This document shows, piece by piece, positions 1 to 8,793 of a stretch of DNA of 64,000 bases. The number at the start of each line of letters is the position of its first letter. Position 1 is the stretch's first letter. The position numbers and the translations under genes are program-made. Source of the stretch: Rhodanobacteraceae bacterium (GTDB lineage Bacteria > Pseudomonadota > Gammaproteobacteria > Xanthomonadales > SZUA-5); NCBI GenBank assembly GCA_024234055.1, contig JACKOW010000003.1, positions 310,001-374,000 on the forward strand, written 5' to 3'. Below the pieces are notes generated by a model, which worked only from the letters and a program-made list of their open reading frames with translations, was not told the DNA's origin and made no database searches.

Positions 1-2
1 GA

Positions 3-1658
3 GTCTGGTCCGCCGCCCGCGCTGCCGACGCCCGCATCGAACAGGTGGCCGCCCGCCGCCTGCGCCCGCCCATGGTCGCGCCGCTGCTGTCACGGCGACT
101 GCGCCAGAATCAGCCTGAAGAGTCGATCATTCACAGCACCATCGATCTGGCGATACAAACCCGGGTGGAGGCCCGCGTGCGCTCGCGGCTGCGACGGCTG
201 CCGGAGCGCAACTCGGTGGCGGTGATGGTCGTCGACAACCGCAGTGCACAGACGCTCGCCTATGTGGGATCAGCCTATCTGCTGGCCAGTGACCGGGCCG
301 GCCATGTCGACATGATCCGGGCACCCCGTTCACCCGGGTCGACGTTGAAGCCGATGCTCTACGGCATGGCGCTGGATCAGGGGCTGATCCATTCGATGAG
401 CCTGCTGATCGACGCCCCGCAATCCTTCGATGGCTACCAACCCAGCAATTTCGCCGAGCGCTTCCAGGGGCCGGTCAGCGCCACTCAGGCGCTGCGGCTG
501 TCCCTGAACGTACCGGCGGTCGATCTGCTGGATCGGGTCGGCGTGGTCCGCTTCGCCTCGACGCTGGAGAACGCCGGCCTGCGGCTGCGCATGGCCGAGG
601 GCGCCACGCCCAATCTGTCGCTGATCCTGGGCGGCGGCGCCACCACGCTGGAAGAACTGGTCGGCAGCTATCTGGCACTGGCGCGCGAAGGCCGCTCGGC
701 TCGGCCGCGCCTGAGTGCCAGCGATCCCTTGCGCGAGCGCTATCTGATGAGCCCGGGAGCGGCATTCATCGTCCGCCGCATGCTCGAGCGCGATCCCAAC
801 GACAACCTGGGAACCGCACAGTACGACACCGCCAGCCGCGTCAGCCTGGCCTGGAAGACCGGCACCAGCTACGGCTATCGCGACAGCTGGGCACTGGCAG
901 TCACGCCCGAATACACCATCGGTGTCTGGATCGGCCGCCCCGATGGCACACCGCAACCTGGGCAGTTCGGCGCGATCACCGCCCTGCCCCTGCTGATCGA
1001 AGTGGCCGACAGCCTGCCCACCCGCAAGACCCGGGATCTGGGCGCGCCGCCGGTCACGGTCAGCCAGCGCGAAATCTGCTGGCCCCTGGGTACCGAGCCA
1101 GACCCCGAGCAACCGGGCTTCTGCCATCGTCGACTCGATGCCTGGGTGCTCAACAACACCGTGCCACCGACCTTTGCCGATCGCCAGTCCGGCCACTGGC
1201 AGGGCAGTCTGTTGCAGTACTGGCGCGATCCGGTGAGCCGAAAACGTCTGAACCTCAGTTGCCTCAAGCCCGACTCCCGACTGATCACGGTGGCTCGCTG
1301 GCCGGCATTGGCCTACCCCTGGCTGTCCACAGGACTGCGCCGGCGCTCCGAGCTGCCGCCGTTGGCGCCCGGTTGTATCGGCGACGAATACAGCACTGGA
1401 TTGCGCATCGCCGGCATCAACGACGGCAGCGTGCTGCGCACCCCCAGCAATCGCCGCGGCCCCATCCGCACCCAGGTCCAGGCGCTCGGCACCGATGGCG
1501 AAGTGCGCTGGCTGTTGAACGACCGCTATCTCGGCAAGACCCAAGGCCCGGCCATGCTCGACCTGGAATTCGACCACTCCGGCGACCAGCGCCTGGTGGC
1601 CATCGATCCGGCAGGCCGCTACGACGGCATCAGCGTGCGCACCATTCTCAATCCGTAG
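3..1658 (+). CDS. pbpC: Penicillin-binding protein 1C, 3' part (5' end outside window)
   Basis: This is the transpeptidase half and C-terminal domain of a bifunctional class A penicillin-binding protein. It cross-links peptidoglycan at the periplasmic face of the inner membrane. The frame is open from the first bases of the window, so the N-terminal membrane anchor and glycosyltransferase domain lie upstream. Visible motifs are the active-site SxxK in SPGSTLKP (serine codon near 339), an SLN motif near 510, and the KTGTS box near 855. The last ~170 residues after the transpeptidase fit the BiPBP_C domain that sets PbpC apart from PBP1A/1B. SPGSTLKP is also typical of PbpC. The stop codon abuts a heptamer repeat. 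The family assignment is firm; the missing half cannot be judged. Confidence 0.93.
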   Translation, partial: VWSAARAADARIEQVAARRLRPPMVAPLLSRRLRQNQPEESIIHSTIDLAIQTRVEARVRSRLRRLPERNSVAVMVVDNRSAQTLAYVGSAYLLASDRAGHVDMIRAPRSPGSTLKPMLYGMALDQGLIHSMSLLIDAPQSFDGYQPSNFAERFQGPVSATQALRLSLNVPAVDLLDRVGVVRFASTLENAGLRLRMAEGATPNLSLILGGGATTLEELVGSYLALAREGRSARPRLSASDPLRERYLMSPGAAFIVRRMLERDPNDNLGTAQYDTASRVSLAWKTGTSYGYRDSWALAVTPEYTIGVWIGRPDGTPQPGQFGAITALPLLIEVADSLPTRKTRDLGAPPVTVSQREICWPLGTEPDPEQPGFCHRRLDAWVLNNTVPPTFADRQSGHWQGSLLQYWRDPVSRKRLNLSCLKPDSRLITVARWPALAYPWLSTGLRRRSELPPLAPGCIGDEYSTGLRIAGINDGSVLRTPSNRRGPIRTQVQALGTDGEVRWLLNDRYLGKTQGPAMLDLEFDHSGDQRLVAIDPAGRYDGISVRTILNP

Positions 1659-1795
1659 GGGCACGGGGCACGGGGCACGGGGCACGGGGCACGGGAAAAG
1701 GCTACGGGCTTCGGTGCTGTTGTAGGTCCAGACTTGTCTGGAGGCTTTTTCGCCGCGTCGCCAGAAGCGTCCAGACAAGTCTGGACCTACAAGAG
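1659..1795. repeat. GGGGCAC heptamer tract plus paired palindrome (copy 1)
   Basis: About four tandem GGGGCAC heptamers start directly after the pbpC stop. They are followed by GGGAAAAGGCTACGGGCTTC and then two facing palindromes built on TCCAGAC-TT-GTCTGGA. A second copy with more heptamers lies at 2453-2612. The facing palindromes resemble a REP/BIME unit. The heptamer array looks like a small VNTR attached to it. Confidence 0.85.
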
Positions 1796-1868
1796 CTCGC
1801 GTCCTTGCGCCGCTGCGCTCGCCTGAGCTACCGGGGGCTTGGTTGAGCCCCCAGTTCGCCCTATCTCC

Positions 1869-2363
1869 CTAGCCCGCCAGCCCCTCATCGGCGGCAACGC
1901 CCGCCTGGAAGCTTGAATAGACCACAACCGGAATACTCAACGCTCCCAGATGCGTCTCGATCAGTGGCGCCACGGATTCCCAATCGAGCCCACCGATTCC
2001 GGTCGCCAGCCGCGGCAAGGCCACGCTTCGGTAGCCTTCCTTCTGAATCTCGGCAGCCAGAGCGCGCAAGGCGTGATTGACATTGGCCACCGTGGCCCGG
2101 CCTGGTTTGGCACCGTGCCCGTAAGCACCTTCCTGGGTGAACAGGTTGATCAGATGCGTATCGCCAGCGCCGCTCCAGGTCCAGAGCGTGCCCGGGTCAG
2201 GGTGACGGGTCTGACAGAAATGCCGGAAGTCCTTGTACATGGCCGGCCATTGCTCGCGCAGGCTGTGCGCCAGACCGTGGCTGAAGGGATCATTCGGCGC
2301 CACCCCATGGGCGATGGCCTGTGCCTTGCTCAACAAGATGTCCCCACTGACGTTTCGAATCAT
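1869..2363 (-). CDS. Macro-domain (ADP-ribose-binding) protein
   Basis: This 164-aa protein resembles macro-domain (Appr-1''-p processing) proteins, which bind or hydrolyse ADP-ribose derivatives. Support comes from the N-terminal GDIL, an internal GVAPNDPFSHGLA segment, and the later LPRLATGIGGLDW segment that matches the second phosphate-binding loop of macro domains. The ATG at 2363 is preferred over the longer reading frame because AAAGGG lies 7 nt upstream, and the extra N-terminus would be a translation of the GGGGCAC repeat. It is flanked by repeat copies on both sides, so it seems monocistronic. Substrate (ADP-ribose, O-acetyl-ADP-ribose or ADP-ribosylated target) cannot be told. Confidence 0.8.
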   Translation of the reverse strand: MIRNVSGDILLSKAQAIAHGVAPNDPFSHGLAHSLREQWPAMYKDFRHFCQTRHPDPGTLWTWSGAGDTHLINLFTQEGAYGHGAKPGRATVANVNHALRALAAEIQKEGYRSVALPRLATGIGGLDWESVAPLIETHLGALSIPVVVYSSFQAGVAADEGLAG

Positions 2364-2452
2364 GCGCTGCCCTTTGACGTAACGCCGAAAACCGGCTGAT
2401 GCGGGCAATGCTGCGAGAAGTGGGACGACCACACCCTGATCGAGGTCAACAG

Positions 2453-2612
2453 GCACGGGGCACGGGGCACGGGGCACGGGGCACGGGGCACGGGGCACGG
2501 GAAAAGGCTACGGGCTTCAGTGCTGTTGTGGGTCCAGACTTGTCTGGACGCTTCCCGCAGGTTGAAGCCAAAAGCGTCCAGACAAGTCTGGACCTACAAG
2601 AGCTGGTGTCAT
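2453..2612. repeat. GGGGCAC heptamer tract plus paired palindrome (copy 2)
   Basis: Second copy of the unit at 1659-1795, in the same orientation. It has about six heptamers, the same GGGAAAAGGCTACGGGCTTC linker, and the TCCAGAC-TT-GTCTGGA palindromes facing each other. A degenerate reverse-complement tract rich in TGCCCC follows at about 2643-2722. Confidence 0.85.
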
Positions 2613-2715
2613 GGGGAACTCCGGTCACACGATCCGCAGCGCACCCCGCTCTTCCCGTGCCCCCTGCCCCGCTCTTTGGCTGCTCTTCCCCTGCCCCCGC
2701 TCTTCCCGTGCCCCG

Positions 2716-3267
2716 TCAAAGCATGCCCGTCTCAAGCTTTGCCGCTTCACTCATCATGTTCTGGTTCCAGGGCGGATCGAACACCAACTCGACATCGGCT
2801 TCGCTGATGGTGGGTATCAGCTCCACCTTGGACTGCACATCGCTGACCAGGGTATCGCCCATGCCGCAGCCGGGCGCGGTCAGGGTCATCTTGATCTCCG
2901 CGCGGCGCTGGCCGTCGTCCAGACGGAACAGATTGCATTCGTAGACCAGACCCAGATCAACGATGTTCACCGGAATCTCCGGATCGAAGCAGGTGCGCAA
3001 CTGCTCCCAGACCAGCACTTCGACATCATGATCAGAGGCGCCTTCGGCCAGTTCCGGTGGCGCCATCGGCGGCTTGCCGATGGCATCGGCATCGGTGCCG
3101 GCTATCCGGAACAGATTGCCCTCCACGTAGACGGTGAAACTGCCGCCCAGGGCCTGGGTGATGTAGCCGACACTGCCCGCCGGCAGGCTGACCACTTCAC
3201 CGCTGGGCACCATCACCGCCTGGCAATCTCTCTCAAACTTCACCGGTTCGCTGGTTCTGCTGTACAT
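2716..3267 (-). CDS. sufT: SufT-like Fe-S cluster assembly factor (MIP18/DUF59 family)
   Basis: This 183-aa protein has an N-terminal SufT-specific extension (about residues 1-80) followed by a DUF59/MIP18 domain. The domain carries FDPEIPVNIVDLGLVY and the signature loop TAPGCGMGDTL with the conserved cysteine, and ends in a VELVFDPPWN strand. Proteins of this architecture are annotated SufT and help mature Fe-S proteins in the cytoplasm, often under iron limitation or high Fe-S demand. No other suf gene is in the window, so it is separated from the suf operon here. The ATG at 3267 starts a typical SufT N-terminus. Family assignment is confident. Confidence 0.88.
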   Translation of the reverse strand: MYSRTSEPVKFERDCQAVMVPSGEVVSLPAGSVGYITQALGGSFTVYVEGNLFRIAGTDADAIGKPPMAPPELAEGASDHDVEVLVWEQLRTCFDPEIPVNIVDLGLVYECNLFRLDDGQRRAEIKMTLTAPGCGMGDTLVSDVQSKVELIPTISEADVELVFDPPWNQNMMSEAAKLETGML

Positions 3268-3378
3268 GCTGGTCGCGATCTCATCCGATCAGGGGTAAGG
3301 CCAGATCCTGGCCATGCTTACTCGCTCTACAATACCCGGTCATCATCCCCAAAACCCCCACTGCACAGGCTCGCTCAG

Positions 3379-6300
3379 GTGCCAGTTCAGCTGCAGCTCT
3401 CGCCATGCGCCAACGACACACACCTCCGCGGCCGATGGCGGGGCTACGCCGTGGCCATGTTGCTGTGGCTGCTGGCCTTCAATGCCCATGCGCTGGACCC
3501 CGACAAGGCCTTTCGCCACTACGTCATAGACCAGTGGGGCATCGAAGACGGGTTGCCGCAGTTGTCCGTACTCTCGATCACGCAGGATACGACCGGATAT
3601 CTGTGGCTGACGACCCAGAACGGCGTGGCCCGTTTCGACGGCGTCCGATTTCGGGTCTTCAATGTCGAGAATACGCCGGCCCTGCGTGCAAATATCATCG
3701 ACAAGACCCATCTGGCCGCGGATGGCAGCCTGTGGTTTGGGTCGAATCGCGGACTGACGCGCTACGCCGGTGGCGAATGGGCCGGTATCGACCTGATTCC
3801 CGGCAAGGACGTGGCCATCGGCGCCTTGCTCAACGATATTGACGGACGGGTGCTGGTCGGTACCGAGAACGGATTGTTCCGGGTCGATGGTCAAAGCGTC
3901 GAGGCGCCCGTGCTTCCCGGCGTAGCCGTTCATTCCCTGGCCCGTATCGGCAGCACGGTCTACGCGGGCAGCAATGGCGAAGTCATCGAACTGAAGGCCA
4001 GCCGATCGCGCTCGATCGCCATTCCCGGTGCGGCCGACGCACCGGCGGTGATGGCCTTGCTGCCCACACCCGAAGGCTTGCTCGCGGGCACCCGGCGCGG
4101 ACTGTTCCAGCGCAGCGGCGATGGCTGGGTGATTCCACCCTGGGCGCAGCCGCTGGCCATGCACCGCATCGAAGCGCTGTTTCGGGACAATGACGCGAAT
4201 GTGTGGATCGGCACCACCCAGGGGCTGTATCGCTACCATCCGCGGCTGGGACTGGAACATTGCCTGACGGCACAACTGGGCGACAATGCCTGGATCTCCA
4301 GCTTCTTCGAGGACCGTGAGGGCAATCTCTGGGTCGGCAGCCTAACCCACAGCCTGACCCGGGTCTGGAACGGCTGGGTGGCGCGCCTCAGCCTGGAAGA
4401 AGGGTTGTCCGACGCCTTCGTCTGGAGTGTACTCAGCGATGACAGCGGGCGGGTGTGGATCGGCACCAACACTGGCATCGAGGAAATGAGCCCCAACGGT
4501 GCTGTGCGCCTGCTGACCAGCACCCGCGAGCTGCCGGATTCATCGGCCTATGACCTGTACCGCACCCAGAACGGCGATCTGCTGGTCGGCACCCGCGCGG
4601 GGCTGGCACGCTGGGATGGCCACACGCTGAGCCGCGATCCGATCTGGGAGCCGATCGCACAGTCGGCGATCCGGGCCATCATCGAGGAAACACCGGGGCA
4701 ACTCTGGATCGGCACCGACCAGGGTCTCTACGTGCAATCCGAAGGTTCCCTGGCACGCATCGGGCCCGAACAGGGACTCACCGAATCCAGAGTCCGGGCC
4801 TTGGCGCAATCTCAACACGGGGAGATCTGGGTCGGCACCGAACGCGGCGTGTTCCGCGGCATCAATGGCCGCTATCGGCGCCTGGACCAGCCGCCGGAAC
4901 TGACACCAGCTCTGATCACTGCCATCGTCCCCTGGCTTGGCAATCGTTTCCTGATCACCAGCATGGACGCCGGCTTGTTCATCGGTGCTGCCGGCGATTT
5001 CCGCCAACTCACCACCACCGACGGCCTGCCCTTCAACAGCGCCTTTGCCGCTATCGCCGATGGCGGCTGGGTGTACGTGAGCAGCCCCGAGGGTGTCTAC
5101 AGGATCACCGAGAGCGATCTGGACCACTTCCATCGCCAGGGCGGCCGTGTCGAGGCCGACATGGTCGTGCAGACCGGATCGCAACATCCGGGCGCCCTGC
5201 GCGCACGCTGTTGCAATGGCGGCGCGCAGGCGCGGATCACCCGCGCCAACGGCAGTCTCTGGCTGCCGACGCTGGAGGGCGTGCTGCGCCTCGATACCGG
5301 CAAGATTCGCCGCAGTGCCCTGCCGCCGCCGGCCGTGGCAGAGTCGGTCGAGCACCTGGGCGTGACCTATGAAGACCAGGGCCCTTTTCGGCTGGACGGC
5401 AGTAGCGGTGATGTCGCCATCCAGTTCTCGGGATTGGCGCTGCAAGACCCAATAGGCCTGCGCTTTCGCTATCGATTGATAGGCTATGACTCCCGCTGGC
5501 GATCAGCGGGTGAAAGGCGCACGGTCTATTACACCAATCTTGCGCCGGGCTCCTATCGCTTCGAAGCCGTCGCCAGCAGCAGTTCCGGTTTGCTCAGCCC
5601 GGAACCGGCACAGCTGCGCTTCGAACTCGTGCCGCCCTTCTATCGGGCGTGGTGGTTCCTGGCATTGATGGCCTTGATCGGGCTTGGCCTGGTGGCCCTG
5701 GGATGGAGCGGATATCGGCGTCGGGTGCAGGCCCGCGAACGGGCGCTGGAACGCCAGATCCAGCAGCGAACAGCCGAACTGGATCGCGCCAACGAGCGCC
5801 TGAGATCGGCCAATCGAGCCCTGCTGGAGGAGTCCCAGACCGACGCGCTGACGGGCTTGCGCAATCGCCGCTATCTGGCCCGGTACATGGCCGAGTGGCG
5901 GCTCGATGCCAACGATGACCGCCCCCAGCGACTGGCATTCGTGCTCATCGATCTGGACCACTTCAAGCGCATCAACGATGTCCATGGCCACCTTGCCGGC
6001 GATGAAGTGCTGCGCCAGCTGGCCGAGGTTTTGTCCGAATTCACCGGCAATGAAGGATTTCCGCTGCGCTGGGGCGGCGAGGAGTTCATGCTGGTCCTGG
6101 CGGCGGAGTCGATTACCGATCCGGAGCAGTTCTGCGAGAGTCTGCGCCAGCGTATCGGCTCGAAAGCTTTCGAGCATTCGACCAACCAGCGCAGCCACGT
6201 GAGCGCCTCGATCGGCTATGCCCTGTTCCCGGCTCTGGCTGACCGCAGCGACGCCAATGACTGGAACCTGTCACTGGAACTGGCAGATGCCGGCCTGTAC

Positions 6301-6468
6301 CTGATCAAGTCGGGCGGACGCAATGGCTGGGCCATCGTTCAGGCCCGCGCCCGTGCCGGCGCTGCCGCGTTCTCCGGCGGGGTCACGGGCCGACTGGATC
6401 AGCTGGAGCGCGAGGGACTGATCCAGATCGACACTGGTCCGCGCCGCCGCGTCGGCGATCCGCACTGA
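3379..6468 (+). CDS. Periplasmic-propeller diguanylate cyclase (Reg_prop-Y_Y_Y-TM-GGDEF)
   Basis: This predicted inner-membrane signalling protein makes cyclic di-GMP in response to a periplasmic signal. The order is an N-terminal signal segment ending in FNAHA, about a dozen two-component-regulator propeller repeats (patterns such as LWIGT, GLYR, VWIGTNTGI), a Y_Y_Y domain near residues 690-750, one membrane helix near 755-775, a short coiled coil, and a GGDEF domain with an intact GGEEF active loop near residue 900. No histidine kinase or receiver domain is present. The start is uncertain: GTG 3379 gives a positively charged signal peptide, while GTG 3451 or ATG 3457 would shorten it. The reading frame is open farther upstream, but that part overlaps sufT antisense and is unlikely to be coding. 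Confidence 0.87.
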   Translation: MPVQLQLSPCANDTHLRGRWRGYAVAMLLWLLAFNAHALDPDKAFRHYVIDQWGIEDGLPQLSVLSITQDTTGYLWLTTQNGVARFDGVRFRVFNVENTPALRANIIDKTHLAADGSLWFGSNRGLTRYAGGEWAGIDLIPGKDVAIGALLNDIDGRVLVGTENGLFRVDGQSVEAPVLPGVAVHSLARIGSTVYAGSNGEVIELKASRSRSIAIPGAADAPAVMALLPTPEGLLAGTRRGLFQRSGDGWVIPPWAQPLAMHRIEALFRDNDANVWIGTTQGLYRYHPRLGLEHCLTAQLGDNAWISSFFEDREGNLWVGSLTHSLTRVWNGWVARLSLEEGLSDAFVWSVLSDDSGRVWIGTNTGIEEMSPNGAVRLLTSTRELPDSSAYDLYRTQNGDLLVGTRAGLARWDGHTLSRDPIWEPIAQSAIRAIIEETPGQLWIGTDQGLYVQSEGSLARIGPEQGLTESRVRALAQSQHGEIWVGTERGVFRGINGRYRRLDQPPELTPALITAIVPWLGNRFLITSMDAGLFIGAAGDFRQLTTTDGLPFNSAFAAIADGGWVYVSSPEGVYRITESDLDHFHRQGGRVEADMVVQTGSQHPGALRARCCNGGAQARITRANGSLWLPTLEGVLRLDTGKIRRSALPPPAVAESVEHLGVTYEDQGPFRLDGSSGDVAIQFSGLALQDPIGLRFRYRLIGYDSRWRSAGERRTVYYTNLAPGSYRFEAVASSSSGLLSPEPAQLRFELVPPFYRAWWFLALMALIGLGLVALGWSGYRRRVQARERALERQIQQRTAELDRANERLRSANRALLEESQTDALTGLRNRRYLARYMAEWRLDANDDRPQRLAFVLIDLDHFKRINDVHGHLAGDEVLRQLAEVLSEFTGNEGFPLRWGGEEFMLVLAAESITDPEQFCESLRQRIGSKAFEHSTNQRSHVSASIGYALFPALADRSDANDWNLSLELADAGLYLIKSGGRNGWAIVQARARAGAAAFSGGVTGRLDQLEREGLIQIDTGPRRRVGDPH

Positions 6469-6553
6469 TCCGCCCTCTTTCGGTTGCCTACGGCACAGCG
6501 CAGACCTCAGCCAGCTGGCATCATCCCCGCCTTTCCGCACCTCAGGCCTGCGC

Positions 6554-7003
6554 ATGCGCTTCATCAATCTACTGCTCGGCGTGATTGCCGCGCTGCTGGC
6601 GGCGACCGCCATGGGCGCAATCTGGTCACTGTTCGGCCTGGCCGGCAGTGGCCGCGCCAGTTGGATGGCCGTTCCCAGTGCGCTGGCGCTGGCAGCGGTG
6701 CTGCGCTTCAACAACCATCCACCGGGCGTGGTGCGAGCCGTGCTCTGCCTGTGCCTGCTGGCCTTGACCATTGCCTACGCCAACTGGCTGATTGCCGCAG
6801 GTTTCATCGCCGCGCAGATGGGCCTGGGCTTGCTCGATGCCATACGCATCATCGGCCTGGACATGGCCTACGCCGTGGCCCGGGCGCAGAACACCGCGCT
6901 GGACCTCAGCTGGTACGGCGCCGCGCTGATCCTCGCCTTCGGCCTGGGCTGGGCCCAGCCCGGCGAAGCACCCGGCAGGAAGGTTCGGAAAAAGCGCGGC
7001 TGA
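6554..7003 (+). CDS. Small hypothetical membrane protein
   Basis: A 149-aa protein with about four hydrophobic helices (near residues 5-30, 38-52, 60-90 and 118-135) and a basic tail (GRKVRKKRG), placing the C-terminus probably in the cytoplasm. No family was recognised. It lies 85 nt after the diguanylate cyclase on the same strand, so co-transcription is possible but not shown. Composition and codon use match its neighbours, which supports it as a real gene. Confidence 0.6.
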   Translation: MRFINLLLGVIAALLAATAMGAIWSLFGLAGSGRASWMAVPSALALAAVLRFNNHPPGVVRAVLCLCLLALTIAYANWLIAAGFIAAQMGLGLLDAIRIIGLDMAYAVARAQNTALDLSWYGAALILAFGLGWAQPGEAPGRKVRKKRG

Positions 7004-7369
7004 ATCGGTTCCACCATTGCGGCGGCTGTGGAGGGCGTCGCGCCGCGGCGCCGCTTTGCTTGTGCCACGGAAATCAAGAGCGGCCGCGCAGGCGCGCGAC
7101 CCTCCTCAAAGCCGTAGGCCGGGTCCGCGCGCCGGAGCCGCGCTACCTCACACCCTGGTTCATGGCCCGAGCGCCGTTTCGGACCGACACACCCCGTAGG
7201 CCGAGAGCGCGCGCCGCAGGCGCGTTCCCCGGCACACGCACCACTCAACGCCTCGCGGCAGCCTCGGCCTACCTCCGACCGCCGGCGAACTCATCGCCCA
7301 TGGCGAATGTCGTTCCTGCACAACTCGCCCTCCATGCCGAAGTAGAGTTCTCCTGCTTGTATTCGACAA
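7004..7369. other. Intergenic region with GC-rich imperfect repeats
   Basis: No convincing gene. It contains GC-rich repeat-like phrases such as CCGTAGGCCG near 7110 and 7195 and GCGCGC-rich inverted segments. No rho-independent terminator with a T-run was found for pntB. Confidence 0.5.
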
Positions 7370-8782
7370 TCAAGCCTTCAAAGCCACCAGCACCTCGTCC
7401 AGCATCTTCTTGGCATCGCCAAAGAGCATCCGATTATTTTCTTTGTAGAACAATGGGTTATCTACACCTGCATAACCGGAAGCCATGCTCCGCTTCATGA
7501 CGATCGAGGTCTTGGCCTTCCACACTTCCAGCACCGGCATGCCAGCAATCGGGCTGGTCGGGTCGTCCTGCGCGGCCGGATTGACGATGTCGTTGGCGCC
7601 GATCACGATCGCCACGTCCGTACTCGGGAAATCGTCGTTGAGTTCGTCCATTTCCAGCACGATGTCATAAGGCACCTTGGCTTCAGCCAACAGCACATTC
7701 ATGTGCCCGGGCATGCGCCCGGCCACCGGGTGGATGCCGAAGCGGATCTTGACGCCGTTCTCGCGCAGATGCTTGGTGATCTCGTACACCGTGTGCTGGG
7801 CCTGCGCCACGGCCATGCCGTAGCCGGGAACGATGATCACGCTCTTGGAGTCGCGCAGCATCTCGGCCGTTTCGGTGCTGCTGATCGGCACCACGTCACC
7901 GGCCGGCTGGGCCGCACCAGCGGGCTTCGCGCCGCTGGTGGTGCCAAAGCCACCGGCAATCACGCTGATGAAATTGCGATTCATCGCGTTGCACATGATG
8001 TACGAGAGGATGGCGCCACTCGATCCCACCAGCGCGCCGGTGACGATCAGCAGATCGTTGCTGAGCATGAAGCCGGTGGCTGCGGCAGCCCATCCCGAGT
8101 AACTGTTGAGCATCGACACCACCACCGGCATGTCGGCACCGCCAATCGCCATGACCATGTGGATGCCGAAGAGCAGCGCTATCGTGGTCATCACGATCAG
8201 CGGCGTCATGCCGTCAGTGACCGAATGGGCGTTGAGGAAGGCGTGCCCGAACCAGATCACCACCAGCAGACCGATGAGATTGAGCCAGTGACGCCCCGGC
8301 AGCAGCAAGGGATTGCCACCAATCTTGCCCGAGAGCTTGCCGAAGGCAATGATCGAACCAGAGAAGGTCACGGCACCAATCAGGATGCCGACGTAGATCT
8401 CGATCTCGTGGATGGTCTTCTCGGCGCCGCTGAGTCCCTCGGAGGCCGAGGGATCGATATAGCTGGCAAAGCCGACCAGGCAGGCGGCCAGGCCGACCAG
8501 GCTGTGCATCAGCGCCACCAGTTCCGGCATCTGGGTCATCTTGACGGTGCGCGCGGCATACAGCCCGACCGCACCGCCAGCGACCATGGCGCCGACGATC
8601 CAGGGAACGCCCGCCATGGTGACACGCGGCCCAAAGACCGTTGCCAGCACGGCAATGGTCATGCCCAGCATGCCGTAGAGATTGCCGCGGCGGGAGGTTT
8701 CCGGGTTTGACAGCCCGCCCAGGCTGAGGATGAAGAGAATGATGGCCCCGATGTAGGCGACAGTAACCAGACTTGCAGACAT
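7370..8782 (-). CDS. pntB: NAD(P) transhydrogenase subunit beta
   Basis: This 470-aa integral membrane protein is the beta subunit of proton-translocating transhydrogenase. The enzyme moves hydride between NADH and NADP+ using the proton gradient, making NADPH. The N-terminal ~280 residues hold about nine hydrophobic helices. The C-terminal domain III binds NADP(H), with VPGYGMAVAQAQ, GIHPVAGRMPGHMNVLLAEA and VAIVIGANDIVNPAA all characteristic of PntB. It starts 11 nt after the pntA stop and ends 366 nt before the next gene. Length is standard (E. coli about 462). Firm assignment. Confidence 0.96.
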   Translation of the reverse strand: MSASLVTVAYIGAIILFILSLGGLSNPETSRRGNLYGMLGMTIAVLATVFGPRVTMAGVPWIVGAMVAGGAVGLYAARTVKMTQMPELVALMHSLVGLAACLVGFASYIDPSASEGLSGAEKTIHEIEIYVGILIGAVTFSGSIIAFGKLSGKIGGNPLLLPGRHWLNLIGLLVVIWFGHAFLNAHSVTDGMTPLIVMTTIALLFGIHMVMAIGGADMPVVVSMLNSYSGWAAAATGFMLSNDLLIVTGALVGSSGAILSYIMCNAMNRNFISVIAGGFGTTSGAKPAGAAQPAGDVVPISSTETAEMLRDSKSVIIVPGYGMAVAQAQHTVYEITKHLRENGVKIRFGIHPVAGRMPGHMNVLLAEAKVPYDIVLEMDELNDDFPSTDVAIVIGANDIVNPAAQDDPTSPIAGMPVLEVWKAKTSIVMKRSMASGYAGVDNPLFYKENNRMLFGDAKKMLDEVLVALKA

Positions 8783-8793
8783 TCGTGTGTCCC

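Noticed and set aside
330..1778. 482-aa minus-strand open frame
   Set aside because: Antisense to pbpC and starts in a repeat; Gln/His-rich low-information translation.
2453..2500. Heptamer array considered as a CRISPR
   Set aside because: Units are 7 bp without unique spacers and there are no cas genes.
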